64,000 bases of DNA, taken from NCBI RefSeq assembly GCF_009755815.1, contig NZ_WRPK01000003.1, forward strand, positions 310,001 through 374,000. Reading direction: 5' to 3'. The notes under the pieces were generated by a model. It had not been told where the DNA came from. It did not search any database and saw nothing but the letters and a program-made list of their open reading frames with translations. The DNA comes from Flavisphingomonas formosensis (GTDB taxonomy: Bacteria > Pseudomonadota > Alphaproteobacteria > Sphingomonadales > Sphingomonadaceae). The translations under genes and the position numbers were made by a program. Each line of letters begins with the position of its first letter. Position 1 is the stretch's first letter. Below are positions 34,596-42,491 of the stretch, in pieces.

Positions 34596-36371
34596 ATGCT
34601 CATCCTGGCCGCATTTCCCGTTGCATGGTTCAAGCCGCAGATCGAACGCTGGATCCAGCGGCGCTACGAGGCCCCTGCCACGATCGTGCGCATAAATCGG
34701 CTCGATCGCTTCTCGCTCCATCCCGTCATCGAAATCCAGGGCCTCGCCATCGGCCAGCCGGCCTGGGCCGGCACTGGCCAATTTGTCACGCTGAGATCCG
34801 CACGCATGCGGCTTGCGCTGCTGCCGTTGCTGCAGGGTCGCTTCCATACCCAAATGCTCATTCTGGATGGGCTGTCGCTGGACATGATCCGCAGAGCGGA
34901 TGGCCGGAAGAACTGGACTCGCGGTGGCACCGGCGCCTCTGCGGGCGCCTTCTCGCTGGAGGGGGTGACCGTCGCCAATTCCCGTGTTCGCTATCGCGAC
35001 GCGAAACAGGCACGGAGTTTCGATGCGATCCTCACAGCCGATCCCACCCACGGTGTCCGGCTGCTCGGGACCGGCAAAATCCGTGGATCCGCCGTCCATC
35101 TCGCCGCGGACGGCGGAGGCACCAAGAGCGATGGGCGTCCCTGGCCGTTCCATATTCGCATCGAAGGAAAAGACCTGGATTTCAACGCCAGTGGAACGAT
35201 GGCCCGCCCGCTCGACATGGCGCAGATGACCGCCGATATGACGGCGCGGGGCAGCGACCTCAAGATGCTCGACGCACTGATCGAGGCGGGACTGTTCGGT
35301 ACGCAACCGATCGACTTGAAAGCCCATGTCCGCCACGATGCGCCGAACTGGATGGTCACGGGCCTCGCCGGAACGATCGGGGGCTCGCACATTGCTGGTG
35401 CGGTCACCGTGCGCCGTCAGGATGGTCGCACGCGTCTCGACGGCGAAGTGAACGGCGGCCCCTTTTCCTTCGACGATCTCGCCTCCGATGCGGGTATCGC
35501 GCAGGCCAGGGCGATTGAGCGGCAAATCGGCAAACGCATTCTGCCCGGCACTCGCATCGCGCTCGACAAGCTCGGCCACACCGACGGCACCATCCGTTTC
35601 CGCCTGCGCGGTCTCACCGGCAGTGCAAATCCACCCTTCACGTCGGCGACGGGCACGCTGACCCTCGATCACAGCCTGATCACCTTGAAACCGATCCGCT
35701 TCGGGCTCAGCCGGGGCACTGTCGAAGGCACCGTCACTGTCGATCAGCGCAGTCGCACGATCCCGCTGATGACCGTCGATCTCACCCTCGGTGGCGCGAC
35801 GCTCGACGCGCTCGCTGGCCGTACCCCCGTCCATAGCGGCCTGCGTGGCCGGATACGTCTCGTCGGCAGCGGCCGCACGATACGTGATGCCGTCGGCCGA
35901 TCGAACGGCACCATCGCCATTGCTGCCCAAGAGGGCATGCTGCCTGCGAGACTCGCCTCGCTGCTGGGCTTCGACGTTGGCAGAGGCATCACAACCGACG
36001 CCGACAAACAGTCCCGGCTCAACTGCGCCGTCTTCCGCCTGGGCGTGCGAAGCGGCGTCGGCACGGCCGATCCGCTCGTCGTCGATACCAGCCGGGGGCA
36101 AACCCGCGGCGAGGGTACGGTCAGCCTCGCCACCGAGAAGATCGCAATCCGCCTTTCCGGTGCACCTAAGCAGGACAGCCTGCTTCGTTTCCCGGGCAAC
36201 GCCACGCTCGGCGGCACTCTGAGTGACCCGCATCTCGACGTGCCGCAGAAGGGCAAATCCGCCGGCGCACTGCTCAAAATGCTCGGGCGTGCCATCACCG
36301 GCCGGCAGGGGCCGCTGGCGCCCGAGGTGAATTGCCCGGCGCTCATCGCCCGCGCGCTTGCCTCGCGTTGA
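34596..36371 (+). CDS. AsmA family protein
   Basis: A 591-residue (or longer) protein. An N-terminal membrane helix leads into 'FPVAWFKPQIERWIQRR', the classic AsmA start, then repetitive beta-rich segments and a C-terminal AsmA_2 region ('LDTLAGRTPVHSGLRGRIRLVGSGRT'-like motif, 'VRSGVGTADPLVVDTSRGQTRGEGTVSL' in parts). AsmA-like proteins span the periplasm and take part in lipid transport or outer-membrane homeostasis. The ATG at 34596 cuts the helix short. The frame is open upstream and encodes a better helix (ARRLVLWAAGTIGAVALIAML), but no ATG, GTG or TTG is present there; CTG at 34506 is one candidate. Confidence 0.88.
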   Translation: MLILAAFPVAWFKPQIERWIQRRYEAPATIVRINRLDRFSLHPVIEIQGLAIGQPAWAGTGQFVTLRSARMRLALLPLLQGRFHTQMLILDGLSLDMIRRADGRKNWTRGGTGASAGAFSLEGVTVANSRVRYRDAKQARSFDAILTADPTHGVRLLGTGKIRGSAVHLAADGGGTKSDGRPWPFHIRIEGKDLDFNASGTMARPLDMAQMTADMTARGSDLKMLDALIEAGLFGTQPIDLKAHVRHDAPNWMVTGLAGTIGGSHIAGAVTVRRQDGRTRLDGEVNGGPFSFDDLASDAGIAQARAIERQIGKRILPGTRIALDKLGHTDGTIRFRLRGLTGSANPPFTSATGTLTLDHSLITLKPIRFGLSRGTVEGTVTVDQRSRTIPLMTVDLTLGGATLDALAGRTPVHSGLRGRIRLVGSGRTIRDAVGRSNGTIAIAAQEGMLPARLASLLGFDVGRGITTDADKQSRLNCAVFRLGVRSGVGTADPLVVDTSRGQTRGEGTVSLATEKIAIRLSGAPKQDSLLRFPGNATLGGTLSDPHLDVPQKGKSAGALLKMLGRAITGRQGPLAPEVNCPALIARALASR

Positions 36372-36413
36372 ACGACTGGACGTCTCCCCTTTGCGTCCGG
36401 CAAGTTGCTTTCC

Positions 36414-37856
36414 ATGGAGAGGTTCGATTTGCTCGTCGTCGGCGGCGGCATCAACGGCGCAGCGATCGCACGGGCGGCGGCACTGGGCGGCCATCGCGTG
36501 CTGCTCGTGGAGCAGGGCGATCTCGGCCATGCGACCTCTTCCGCGTCCACCAAGCTGATTCATGGCGGGCTGCGCTATCTGGAGCAGTTCGAATTCAAGC
36601 TCGTGCGTGAATCGCTGAAGGAGCGCGCGGTGATGCTGCGCATCGCTCCCCACCTCGTGAGCCCGCTGGAATTTCTGATCCCCTATGACGCGACGCTGCG
36701 GCCCTGGCCGATGCTGCGCGCGGGCTTGCTGCTCTATGACCTTCTCGCGGTCGGGGGCGCGCTTCCCCGGTCCCGTGCCGTCCGAGCGGATGCCGGCGGG
36801 GGACGCTCGGTCCGCGCTCTGTCCTACTGGGACGCTCGGGTCGACGACGCCCGGCTGGTGGTGCTCAACGCGCTCGACGCCGCGGAGCATGGCGGCGCCG
36901 TCCGGACGCGCACCCGCCTGACGCGCGCGAGGCGGGACAGCGCCGGCTGGGTTGCACAATTGGCCGATTGCTCCGGCGGCGCGAGCGAAGTGGTGGCCGC
37001 CGCGATCGTCAACGCCGCAGGACCATGGGTGAGCGAAACGCTGAACGATGTGTTCGGCGCTGCCGGTCGCTCCAGCCTGCGCCTCGTCCGGGGCAGCCAC
37101 ATCGTCCTTCCTCGGCTCTATCCCGACGAACGGGCCCGCCTGCTGCAGCAGAAGGATGGGCGCATCGTCTTCCTGATCCCGTATCAGGATGATTTCACCC
37201 TCGTCGGGACGACGGACATCCCGGCGGTGGAACCGGGCGACAGCGAACCGACGCCTGCCGAAATCGCCTATCTGCTGGGCGCCGCCAACGCCTATCTCGG
37301 CAGCCACTATGGCGAGATAAGCATCGTCTGGCGCTTCGGCGGGGTTCGCGCGCTTTATGACGACGGATCCGCGAATCCCAGCAAGGTCACCCGTGACTAT
37401 CATCTGGAGTTGTCCGGGGATCCGCCTCTTCTCTCCGTCTTCGGTGGCAAGGTGACGACTGCACGCCATCTGGCGGACGAGGTGCTGGACCGGCTCGGCC
37501 TCGCACCCGGCGACACTGCCGCCCATCCCTTGCCGGGCGGTGAGTGCGGACCGGCCGTCGCCTTCGCCGCCGCCTGCGAAACGCGATGGCCTTTCCTGCC
37601 GGCGGGGACGGTCAGGCGGATGGCCCACGCTTATGGCTCACGCACCTCCACCTTGCTCGGCGATGCCGTCACGATCGGCGATCTCGGCCACGATTTCGGC
37701 CACGGCCTGTTCGAGCGTGAAGTAACCTATCTCCATCGCGTCGAATGGGCGCGGAACGCGGAAGATATTCTCTGGCGGCGCACCAAGCTCGGCCTGCGCT
37801 TCACCGCAGAGGAAGCCGCGCGTCTCGACGGCCATCTGAGGGAGCTCGAAGCATGA
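36414..37856 (+). CDS. glpD: Glycerol-3-phosphate dehydrogenase, FAD-dependent
   Basis: A 480-residue GlpD. The FAD-binding Rossmann motif is 'LLVVGGGINGAAIARAAALGG' (as GGGINGAAIAR core), followed by 'HATSSASTKLIHGGLRYLEQFEF', the family signature, then 'GRIVFLIPYQDDFTLVGTTD' and the C-terminal 'VFGGKVTTARHLADEVLDRL'. It oxidises glycerol-3-phosphate to dihydroxyacetone phosphate at the inner membrane and passes electrons to quinone. The ATG at 36414 is preferred to a TTG at 36405. Its stop overlaps the glpK start (ATGA), so the two are coupled. No glpF or glpR is nearby. Confidence 0.95.
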   Translation: MERFDLLVVGGGINGAAIARAAALGGHRVLLVEQGDLGHATSSASTKLIHGGLRYLEQFEFKLVRESLKERAVMLRIAPHLVSPLEFLIPYDATLRPWPMLRAGLLLYDLLAVGGALPRSRAVRADAGGGRSVRALSYWDARVDDARLVVLNALDAAEHGGAVRTRTRLTRARRDSAGWVAQLADCSGGASEVVAAAIVNAAGPWVSETLNDVFGAAGRSSLRLVRGSHIVLPRLYPDERARLLQQKDGRIVFLIPYQDDFTLVGTTDIPAVEPGDSEPTPAEIAYLLGAANAYLGSHYGEISIVWRFGGVRALYDDGSANPSKVTRDYHLELSGDPPLLSVFGGKVTTARHLADEVLDRLGLAPGDTAAHPLPGGECGPAVAFAAACETRWPFLPAGTVRRMAHAYGSRTSTLLGDAVTIGDLGHDFGHGLFEREVTYLHRVEWARNAEDILWRRTKLGLRFTAEEAARLDGHLRELEA

Positions 37857-39310
37857 GCATCGTTGCGATCGATCAGGGCACCACGTCGACCCGCGCCCTG
37901 CGTGTCGATCGGGTTGGCCAGGTGCAGGCGATCGCGTCACGTGAACTCCAGCAGCATTATCCCGAGCCCGGCTGGGTGGAGCATGATCCGGAGCATATCT
38001 GGCGCGACACGCTCGCTGTGCTGCGCGAGGTGATCGACGATGGCGTCGAAGCCATCGGCATCACCAATCAGCGCGAGACGATCCTGCTCTGGGATCGTGC
38101 TACCGGCACGCCGCTCCACCGCGCGATCGTCTGGCAGGATCGCCGTACCGCGGATTATTGCGCGGGCCTCGCCGCCGACGGACTCGAGCCGATGATCCAG
38201 ACGAAGACCGGTCTGCTTGCCGACGCCTATTTTTCGGGAACGAAGCTGCGCTGGATGCTCGATCGCATTCCTGGTGCCCGTGCCCGCGCGGAACGCGGCG
38301 AGTTGGCGGCCGGCACGGTGGACTGCTTCCTGCTCTGGCGCCTTACCGGCGGCCGCGTCCATGCCACCGATACGACCAACGCGGCCCGCACGATGCTCTA
38401 CGACATCTCCGCGCATCGCTGGGACCAGGATCTGCTTGCGCTCCTCGATATTCCCGCGGCGCTGCTGCCGGCTGTGCACGACAATGTCCACCTGTTCGGC
38501 GAGACCGATCCGGCCGTGCTCGGCCATGTGCTGCCGATCGCCGGCATGGCGGGCGATCAGCATGCGGCGATGGTCGGCCAGGGCTGCTTCGCGCCGGGCA
38601 TGATCAAGTCCACTTACGGAACCGGTTGCTTCCTGCTCGCCCATGTCGGCGAAACCCCGCGCTTCTCCACCCACAGGCTGCTGACCACGCCTGCCTATCG
38701 CATCGGCGGGAAGACCGCCTATGCGCTGGAAGGGTCGATCTTCGTCGCGGGCGCGGCGGTCAAATGGCTGCGCGACGGACTCGGCATCCTCGATGACGTG
38801 CAGCGCAGTGCCGAGATCGCCGCGACACTGCCCTACGACCATGGCGTCCATTTCGTCCCAGCCTTTGGCGGCCTTGGCGCGCCCTATTGGATCCCGGAGG
38901 CACGCGGCATGATCATAGGCATCGGCCCGCGCACCGGCCCGGCCCATTTCATCCGCGCCGCGCTGGAAGCCGCCGCCTTCCAGACTGCCGACCTCATCGA
39001 TACCATCATCCAGGACACCGGCCTGGAGCCTCGCCTGCTGCGCATCGACGGCGGCATGGCGCGCAACGACTGGCTGGCGCAGTTCCTTGCCGACCTGCTC
39101 CAGCTCGGCATCGAGCGGCCCGTCAATCATGAGGCGACCGCCCTCGGCGCGGCGTGCCTGGCGGGATTGGGGATCGGCTTCTGGTCCGGCCTTTCGGATC
39201 TGCCTGTCGGCACCAATGCTAACAGAAAGGATTTCGCACCCGCCGCCCTTCCAGATCGACGGGGCCTGCGCGCTGCGTGGGCGAGTGCAGTTGCCGCGGC
39301 GTCGCGATAA
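37853..39310 (+). CDS. glpK: Glycerol kinase
   Basis: A 485-residue FGGY-family kinase. It begins 'SIVAIDQGTTSTRALRVD' (ATP phosphate-1 motif), with 'GITNQRETILLWDRATGTPL', 'AIVWQDRRTADYC', 'GDQHAAMVGQGCF', 'KSTYGTGCFLL' and 'LRIDGGMARNDWLAQF'. It phosphorylates glycerol to glycerol-3-phosphate in the cytoplasm, which glpD then oxidises. The start overlaps the glpD stop by 4 bases. The Asp of 'GGLGAPYW' region and general length match GlpK rather than xylulokinase. High confidence. Confidence 0.96.
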   Translation: MSIVAIDQGTTSTRALRVDRVGQVQAIASRELQQHYPEPGWVEHDPEHIWRDTLAVLREVIDDGVEAIGITNQRETILLWDRATGTPLHRAIVWQDRRTADYCAGLAADGLEPMIQTKTGLLADAYFSGTKLRWMLDRIPGARARAERGELAAGTVDCFLLWRLTGGRVHATDTTNAARTMLYDISAHRWDQDLLALLDIPAALLPAVHDNVHLFGETDPAVLGHVLPIAGMAGDQHAAMVGQGCFAPGMIKSTYGTGCFLLAHVGETPRFSTHRLLTTPAYRIGGKTAYALEGSIFVAGAAVKWLRDGLGILDDVQRSAEIAATLPYDHGVHFVPAFGGLGAPYWIPEARGMIIGIGPRTGPAHFIRAALEAAAFQTADLIDTIIQDTGLEPRLLRIDGGMARNDWLAQFLADLLQLGIERPVNHEATALGAACLAGLGIGFWSGLSDLPVGTNANRKDFAPAALPDRRGLRAAWASAVAAASR

Positions 39311-39467
39311 GTCGCTGTCATGGCGATCCCGTGACTGTGAGAGTCGGACCGCGCGGCCTATCGCGATCAATTACATCCGCGAATTATGGACGTTCCCGCG
39401 GCCGAGGATTGGAGAGAAAAGAATCTGCTGATCGGCCGCTGCCTGCGCTGTCGTGTCGATGCGAAAC

Positions 39468-40112
39468 TCAAGCGGGATCGTCCGCACGCCCGGCAAAGAT
39501 CATTCGTCCCCGACGCAGACGCGCGAGCACCTGGGCGATATCCTGCTCGCCGAAGGCGAAGCAGCCGTCGCTGCGGCCGAGCTTGCCCTGCTGCTCTGCG
39601 ACCGCAGCATCCGCATACCAGGCGGAGTGGATCACGATCGCACGATCCTCGGCATGGGCATTGCTGGGATCGAGCCCGACAAGGCGGCGCGAAAGACCAT
39701 GGATGCCGACATATTCGGGACCGGTGAGATAGGCACCGGACGAACTCGCGGCCGATCCGGGCACGTCGGAGAAGCTTTGCAGCAAGCCGGTATGATCGGG
39801 ATCGGATCCTCTGCCATGCGTGACGCGCAGGCTGGTCGTTGTGCCGGCGAGGATGTCGACGATGTGGAAGCGCGGTTCGGCGGAAGGAAGCCCGAAATCG
39901 ACGATCGCGATGACGTCGCGCGACCAGATCAGGCGGTTGTGCCGCGCCAGGGCATCGAGCGCGCGTCGCACGAGCGTACGGTTCACTGCCGGCGACGCGG
40001 CGGCGGCGAGGCCGGCCTGGACATGGGCGAGGGCAGGGCGGGCCAGGGCGATTGCCGCAGCGCCGGCGGCGATCGCTTCGCGGCGGGTTGGCAAGGGGCG
40101 CTGTATGCTCAC
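39468..40112 (-). CDS. Murein L,D-transpeptidase catalytic domain family protein (YkuD_2 type)
   Basis: A 214-residue exported protein. It has an N-terminal RR followed by 'EAIAAGAAAIALARPALA', a Tat- or Sec-type signal ending near residue 29. The catalytic part shows 'YVGIHGLSRRLVGLDPSNAH', 'RAIVIHSAWYAD' (His) and 'GRSDGCFAF', where the usual SxGC cysteine is present. This is the variant YkuD_2 family, distinct from the ordinary YkuD protein at 3.3 kb. It probably acts on peptidoglycan. The start is a GTG at 40112. Confidence 0.88.
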   Translation of the reverse strand: MSIQRPLPTRREAIAAGAAAIALARPALAHVQAGLAAAASPAVNRTLVRRALDALARHNRLIWSRDVIAIVDFGLPSAEPRFHIVDILAGTTTSLRVTHGRGSDPDHTGLLQSFSDVPGSAASSSGAYLTGPEYVGIHGLSRRLVGLDPSNAHAEDRAIVIHSAWYADAAVAEQQGKLGRSDGCFAFGEQDIAQVLARLRRGRMIFAGRADDPA

Positions 40113-40165
40113 TCCGCCAAGATTAGAGCGATTATCCAGCGGAAGGAAATATTTGCCTGCAATGG

Positions 40166-41032
40166 TCAGGACGGCGGACGGAGCGGACTTTGCTCGCTTA
40201 TCAGGGTCGTGGCGTCGCCGATCACGGTCTGGCCGTCGAGAGCGTGGAGCGGCGCCTGATGAAGCTGCAGGATCTCGCGGCTGTTGAGCACGAGGCCGGT
40301 GGTGCCGCGCGTGACGAGCAGCAACGCCGCCTCGGCCAGTAATTCCAGCGTCTCCACCATCGCGGAATTGGTCGCGAGCATCTGGCGGGCCAGCTGATCG
40401 GCGCCGCCGGTCCAGGCGACGGCATAAGGCTTGGTGGCGTTGACGGTGATGCCCGTGCCGTGCAGCTCGGCTGCGAGGCCCCGGGTATAGCGGTCGAGCG
40501 CGAGCTTGGACGCGCCGTAGAGAGAAAGCGCGTGGATGAACTTGGCTGGGCCGAGATAGGGGAGGTTGGGTGGCTTCACCGACTCGCTGGTGATGTTGAT
40601 GATACGGCCCCAGCCTCGCGCCCGCATTGCGGGGAGCGCCTGCTGGACGAGATCGACCGGTGCCTGGAAATTAATCTCGAAAATGGCGTGGCGGGCAGGC
40701 AGGTCGATCTTGCTGGGAGGTGCGAAGACGTTCTTCGCCGCATTGTTCACCAATATGTCTACCGGCCCGAAGAAATGGGCGGCGCGATCGATCAGATCGG
40801 CGCGCGCATCGCCGTCGGCGAGATCCGCCTCGATGCATTCGGCACGCGCTCCCGCCTGTCGGATCAGGGTGCGACTGCGTTCCAGCCCTTCGCGCGAAGC
40901 GGGGCCCGAGGCATGGAGCACGAGATCGGCGCCATGGGCGGCGAGGCGTCGAGCTATGGCGCGGCCGATGCCGTCGCGATTGGCGCCGGTGACGAGAGCG
41001 ACATGGCCGGCAAGAGAAGGAGAGGCGGTCAT
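40166..41032 (-). CDS. SDR family oxidoreductase, second of a tandem pair
   Basis: A 288-residue classical SDR. The glycine motif is GANRDGIGRAIA (residues ~16-27) with NNAA at ~96-99, Ser149/151 and catalytic Tyr172-Lys176 (YGASK). The start overlaps the stop of the upstream SDR by 4 bases (ATGA), so the two are translated together. The two proteins share an unusual insertion with an 'LPYLGPAKFIHALSLYGASK'-like segment (compare 'PIPYGGPADHVHGTVIYGASK'), so they look like recent paralogues. They could act as a heteromer or on related substrates. Confidence 0.92.
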   Translation of the reverse strand: MTASPSLAGHVALVTGANRDGIGRAIARRLAAHGADLVLHASGPASREGLERSRTLIRQAGARAECIEADLADGDARADLIDRAAHFFGPVDILVNNAAKNVFAPPSKIDLPARHAIFEINFQAPVDLVQQALPAMRARGWGRIINITSESVKPPNLPYLGPAKFIHALSLYGASKLALDRYTRGLAAELHGTGITVNATKPYAVAWTGGADQLARQMLATNSAMVETLELLAEAALLLVTRGTTGLVLNSREILQLHQAPLHALDGQTVIGDATTLISEQSPLRPPS

Positions 41033-41877
41033 GGTCGACCCAGCTCCGGGATGCTGTTGAAGTCACCGATCGCGTCCACGCCGTCGAGCGCATGGAGCGG
41101 CTGCTGGAAACTGTGAAGAAGACTGCGGCTGCTCGCTGTCATACCGGTCAACGGTCCGCAGATGAGGAGCAGCGCCGCCTCCGCCATCATCTCGACACTC
41201 TCGGCCATTTCGGGATGGGCGCGCAAAGCCGTTCGCGCGACTTCCGAATTTTCCTCCGTGACGCAAACCTTGTGCGGATAGAGGCCGTTTACCGCGATCC
41301 CGCTCCCCTGAAGCTCGGCGGCGAGGCCCTGCGTATAGCGTGCCAGGGCGGATTTGGAGGCGCCGTAGATCACGGTGCCGTGTACATGGTCCGCTGGCCC
41401 TCCATAGGGAATGGGGGGCTGATGCATACTGTCGCTCAGGAGATTGAGGATCCGGCCCCAACCACGTTCGCGCATCGCCGGCAATGCCTGCTGGGCGAGA
41501 TCGACGGGGGCATGGAGATTGAGTTCGAACATGGCACGGCGATCGGCGAGGGTCATTGCCGATGGCGGCTTGCGCGGATTGCCGGCTGCGTTGTTGATGA
41601 GGATGTCGATCGGGCCGAACGCCGCCGCCGCACGGGCGATCAGGTCGCCGCGCGCCACGGGATCGGCGAGGTCGCATTCGACGATGGCGAGCGGATGGCC
41701 GGCGCGAGCGAACAGGTCGATCGTCTCCTCGAGCCGGTCCTCGCCACGATGGAGCATGCCGATCACGATCGATGCGCCATGGGCCGCCAGACGCCGGGCG
41801 ATGGCGCGGCCGATGCCGCGGCGGCCGCCGGTGACGAAGGCGGTACGCCCTGACAGGTCGGGACGGGCAAGCGGCAT
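41029..41877 (-). CDS. SDR family oxidoreductase, first of a tandem pair
   Basis: A 282-residue classical SDR. The glycine motif is GGRRGIGRAIARR (~17-29), NNAAGN at ~96, catalytic Tyr171 and Lys175 (YGASK). It lacks the usual C-terminal 'TGQ...VDGG' segment; the C-terminus instead reads 'GPLTGMTASSRSLLHSFQQPLHALDG', similar in style to the partner gene's 'GTTGLVLNSREILQLHQAPLHALDG' (both given as short motifs). It is divergent from the marR-MFS operon across a 149-base region with a palindromic operator, so it is probably controlled by that MarR protein. Confidence 0.92.
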   Translation of the reverse strand: MPLARPDLSGRTAFVTGGRRGIGRAIARRLAAHGASIVIGMLHRGEDRLEETIDLFARAGHPLAIVECDLADPVARGDLIARAAAAFGPIDILINNAAGNPRKPPSAMTLADRRAMFELNLHAPVDLAQQALPAMRERGWGRILNLLSDSMHQPPIPYGGPADHVHGTVIYGASKSALARYTQGLAAELQGSGIAVNGLYPHKVCVTEENSEVARTALRAHPEMAESVEMMAEAALLLICGPLTGMTASSRSLLHSFQQPLHALDGVDAIGDFNSIPELGRP

Positions 41878-41994
41878 GGACTGCTGAGGCTCCTCTCTCG
41901 GCCGGTATCGCTCCGACTCCCGACAGGCTGTGACGACGGACGGCCTCCCGTCGAGAGCATAATGTGACAGCGTTTATGATCGTCTTCGCTCTTG

Positions 41995-42013
41995 TAGTTA
42001 GGTAGCCTAACTA
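41995..42013. promoter_or_regulatory. Palindromic operator between SDR pair and marR
   Basis: A perfect inverted repeat TAGTTAGG-TAG-CCTAACTA lies 13 bases before the marR start codon. Length, AT-rich ends and position are those of a MarR-family operator. A repressor bound here would block its own promoter and could also control the divergent SDR operon. Inference from symmetry and position only. Confidence 0.75.
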
Positions 42014-42026
42014 ATATATCGCCGGC

Positions 42027-42491
42027 ATGATGATTCAATCCGAGGGCAGGTGTCCCTCCCGTGACGTGGCGGGACTCGCCGATCAGCTTCGGCCGGTGAT
42101 GCTCAAGCTCAGCCGCCATCTTCGGCGCGAGGCGCTGAAGGTCGGCATCTCGGATCTCGACGCGCAGCTCCTCGGTATCATCAAGCGCAAGCCGGGCCTC
42201 GGCATCTCGGAGCTGGCCGATATCGAGCATATGAGCCGTCCGACGATGAGCGCCCATGTCAAACGGCTCGAGGAAGCGGGTTGGCTGATGCGCGAGGCGG
42301 AAGATCCGGACGGGGACCGCCGGCGTGTGCGCCTCGTGCTCAGTCCGGAGGGGAAGCGTGCGCTGGAGGCGATCCGCCGCACACGCAACGATTGGCTCGA
42401 GGCACGGCTCGGCCAGCTCAGCGCCGAGGAGTTTGCCGCGCTCGATGCCGCGCTCGGTTCGCTCGTCCGGCTGGTGGAGGTGAGGGGGTGA
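42027..42491 (+). CDS. MarR family transcriptional regulator
   Basis: A 154-residue MarR protein. The winged helix-turn-helix covers ~50-110: 'GISELADIEHMSRPTMSAHVKRLEEAGWLMRE' (in parts) and the wing 'DPDGDRRRVRLVLSPEGKRAL' with the conserved DxRxxx pattern. It is the first gene of an operon with an MFS exporter, whose GTG start overlaps its stop (GTGA). It probably represses this operon and the divergent SDRs until a small molecule binds. The ligand is likely a phenolic or other substrate of the exporter. Confidence 0.93.
   Translation: MMIQSEGRCPSRDVAGLADQLRPVMLKLSRHLRREALKVGISDLDAQLLGIIKRKPGLGISELADIEHMSRPTMSAHVKRLEEAGWLMREAEDPDGDRRRVRLVLSPEGKRALEAIRRTRNDWLEARLGQLSAEEFAALDAALGSLVRLVEVRG

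Noticed and set aside
34449-37628. 1,059-codon minus-strand ORF
   Set aside because: It lies antisense to AsmA and glpD, which have clear family motifs. Its composition is that of a shadow frame in high-GC DNA.
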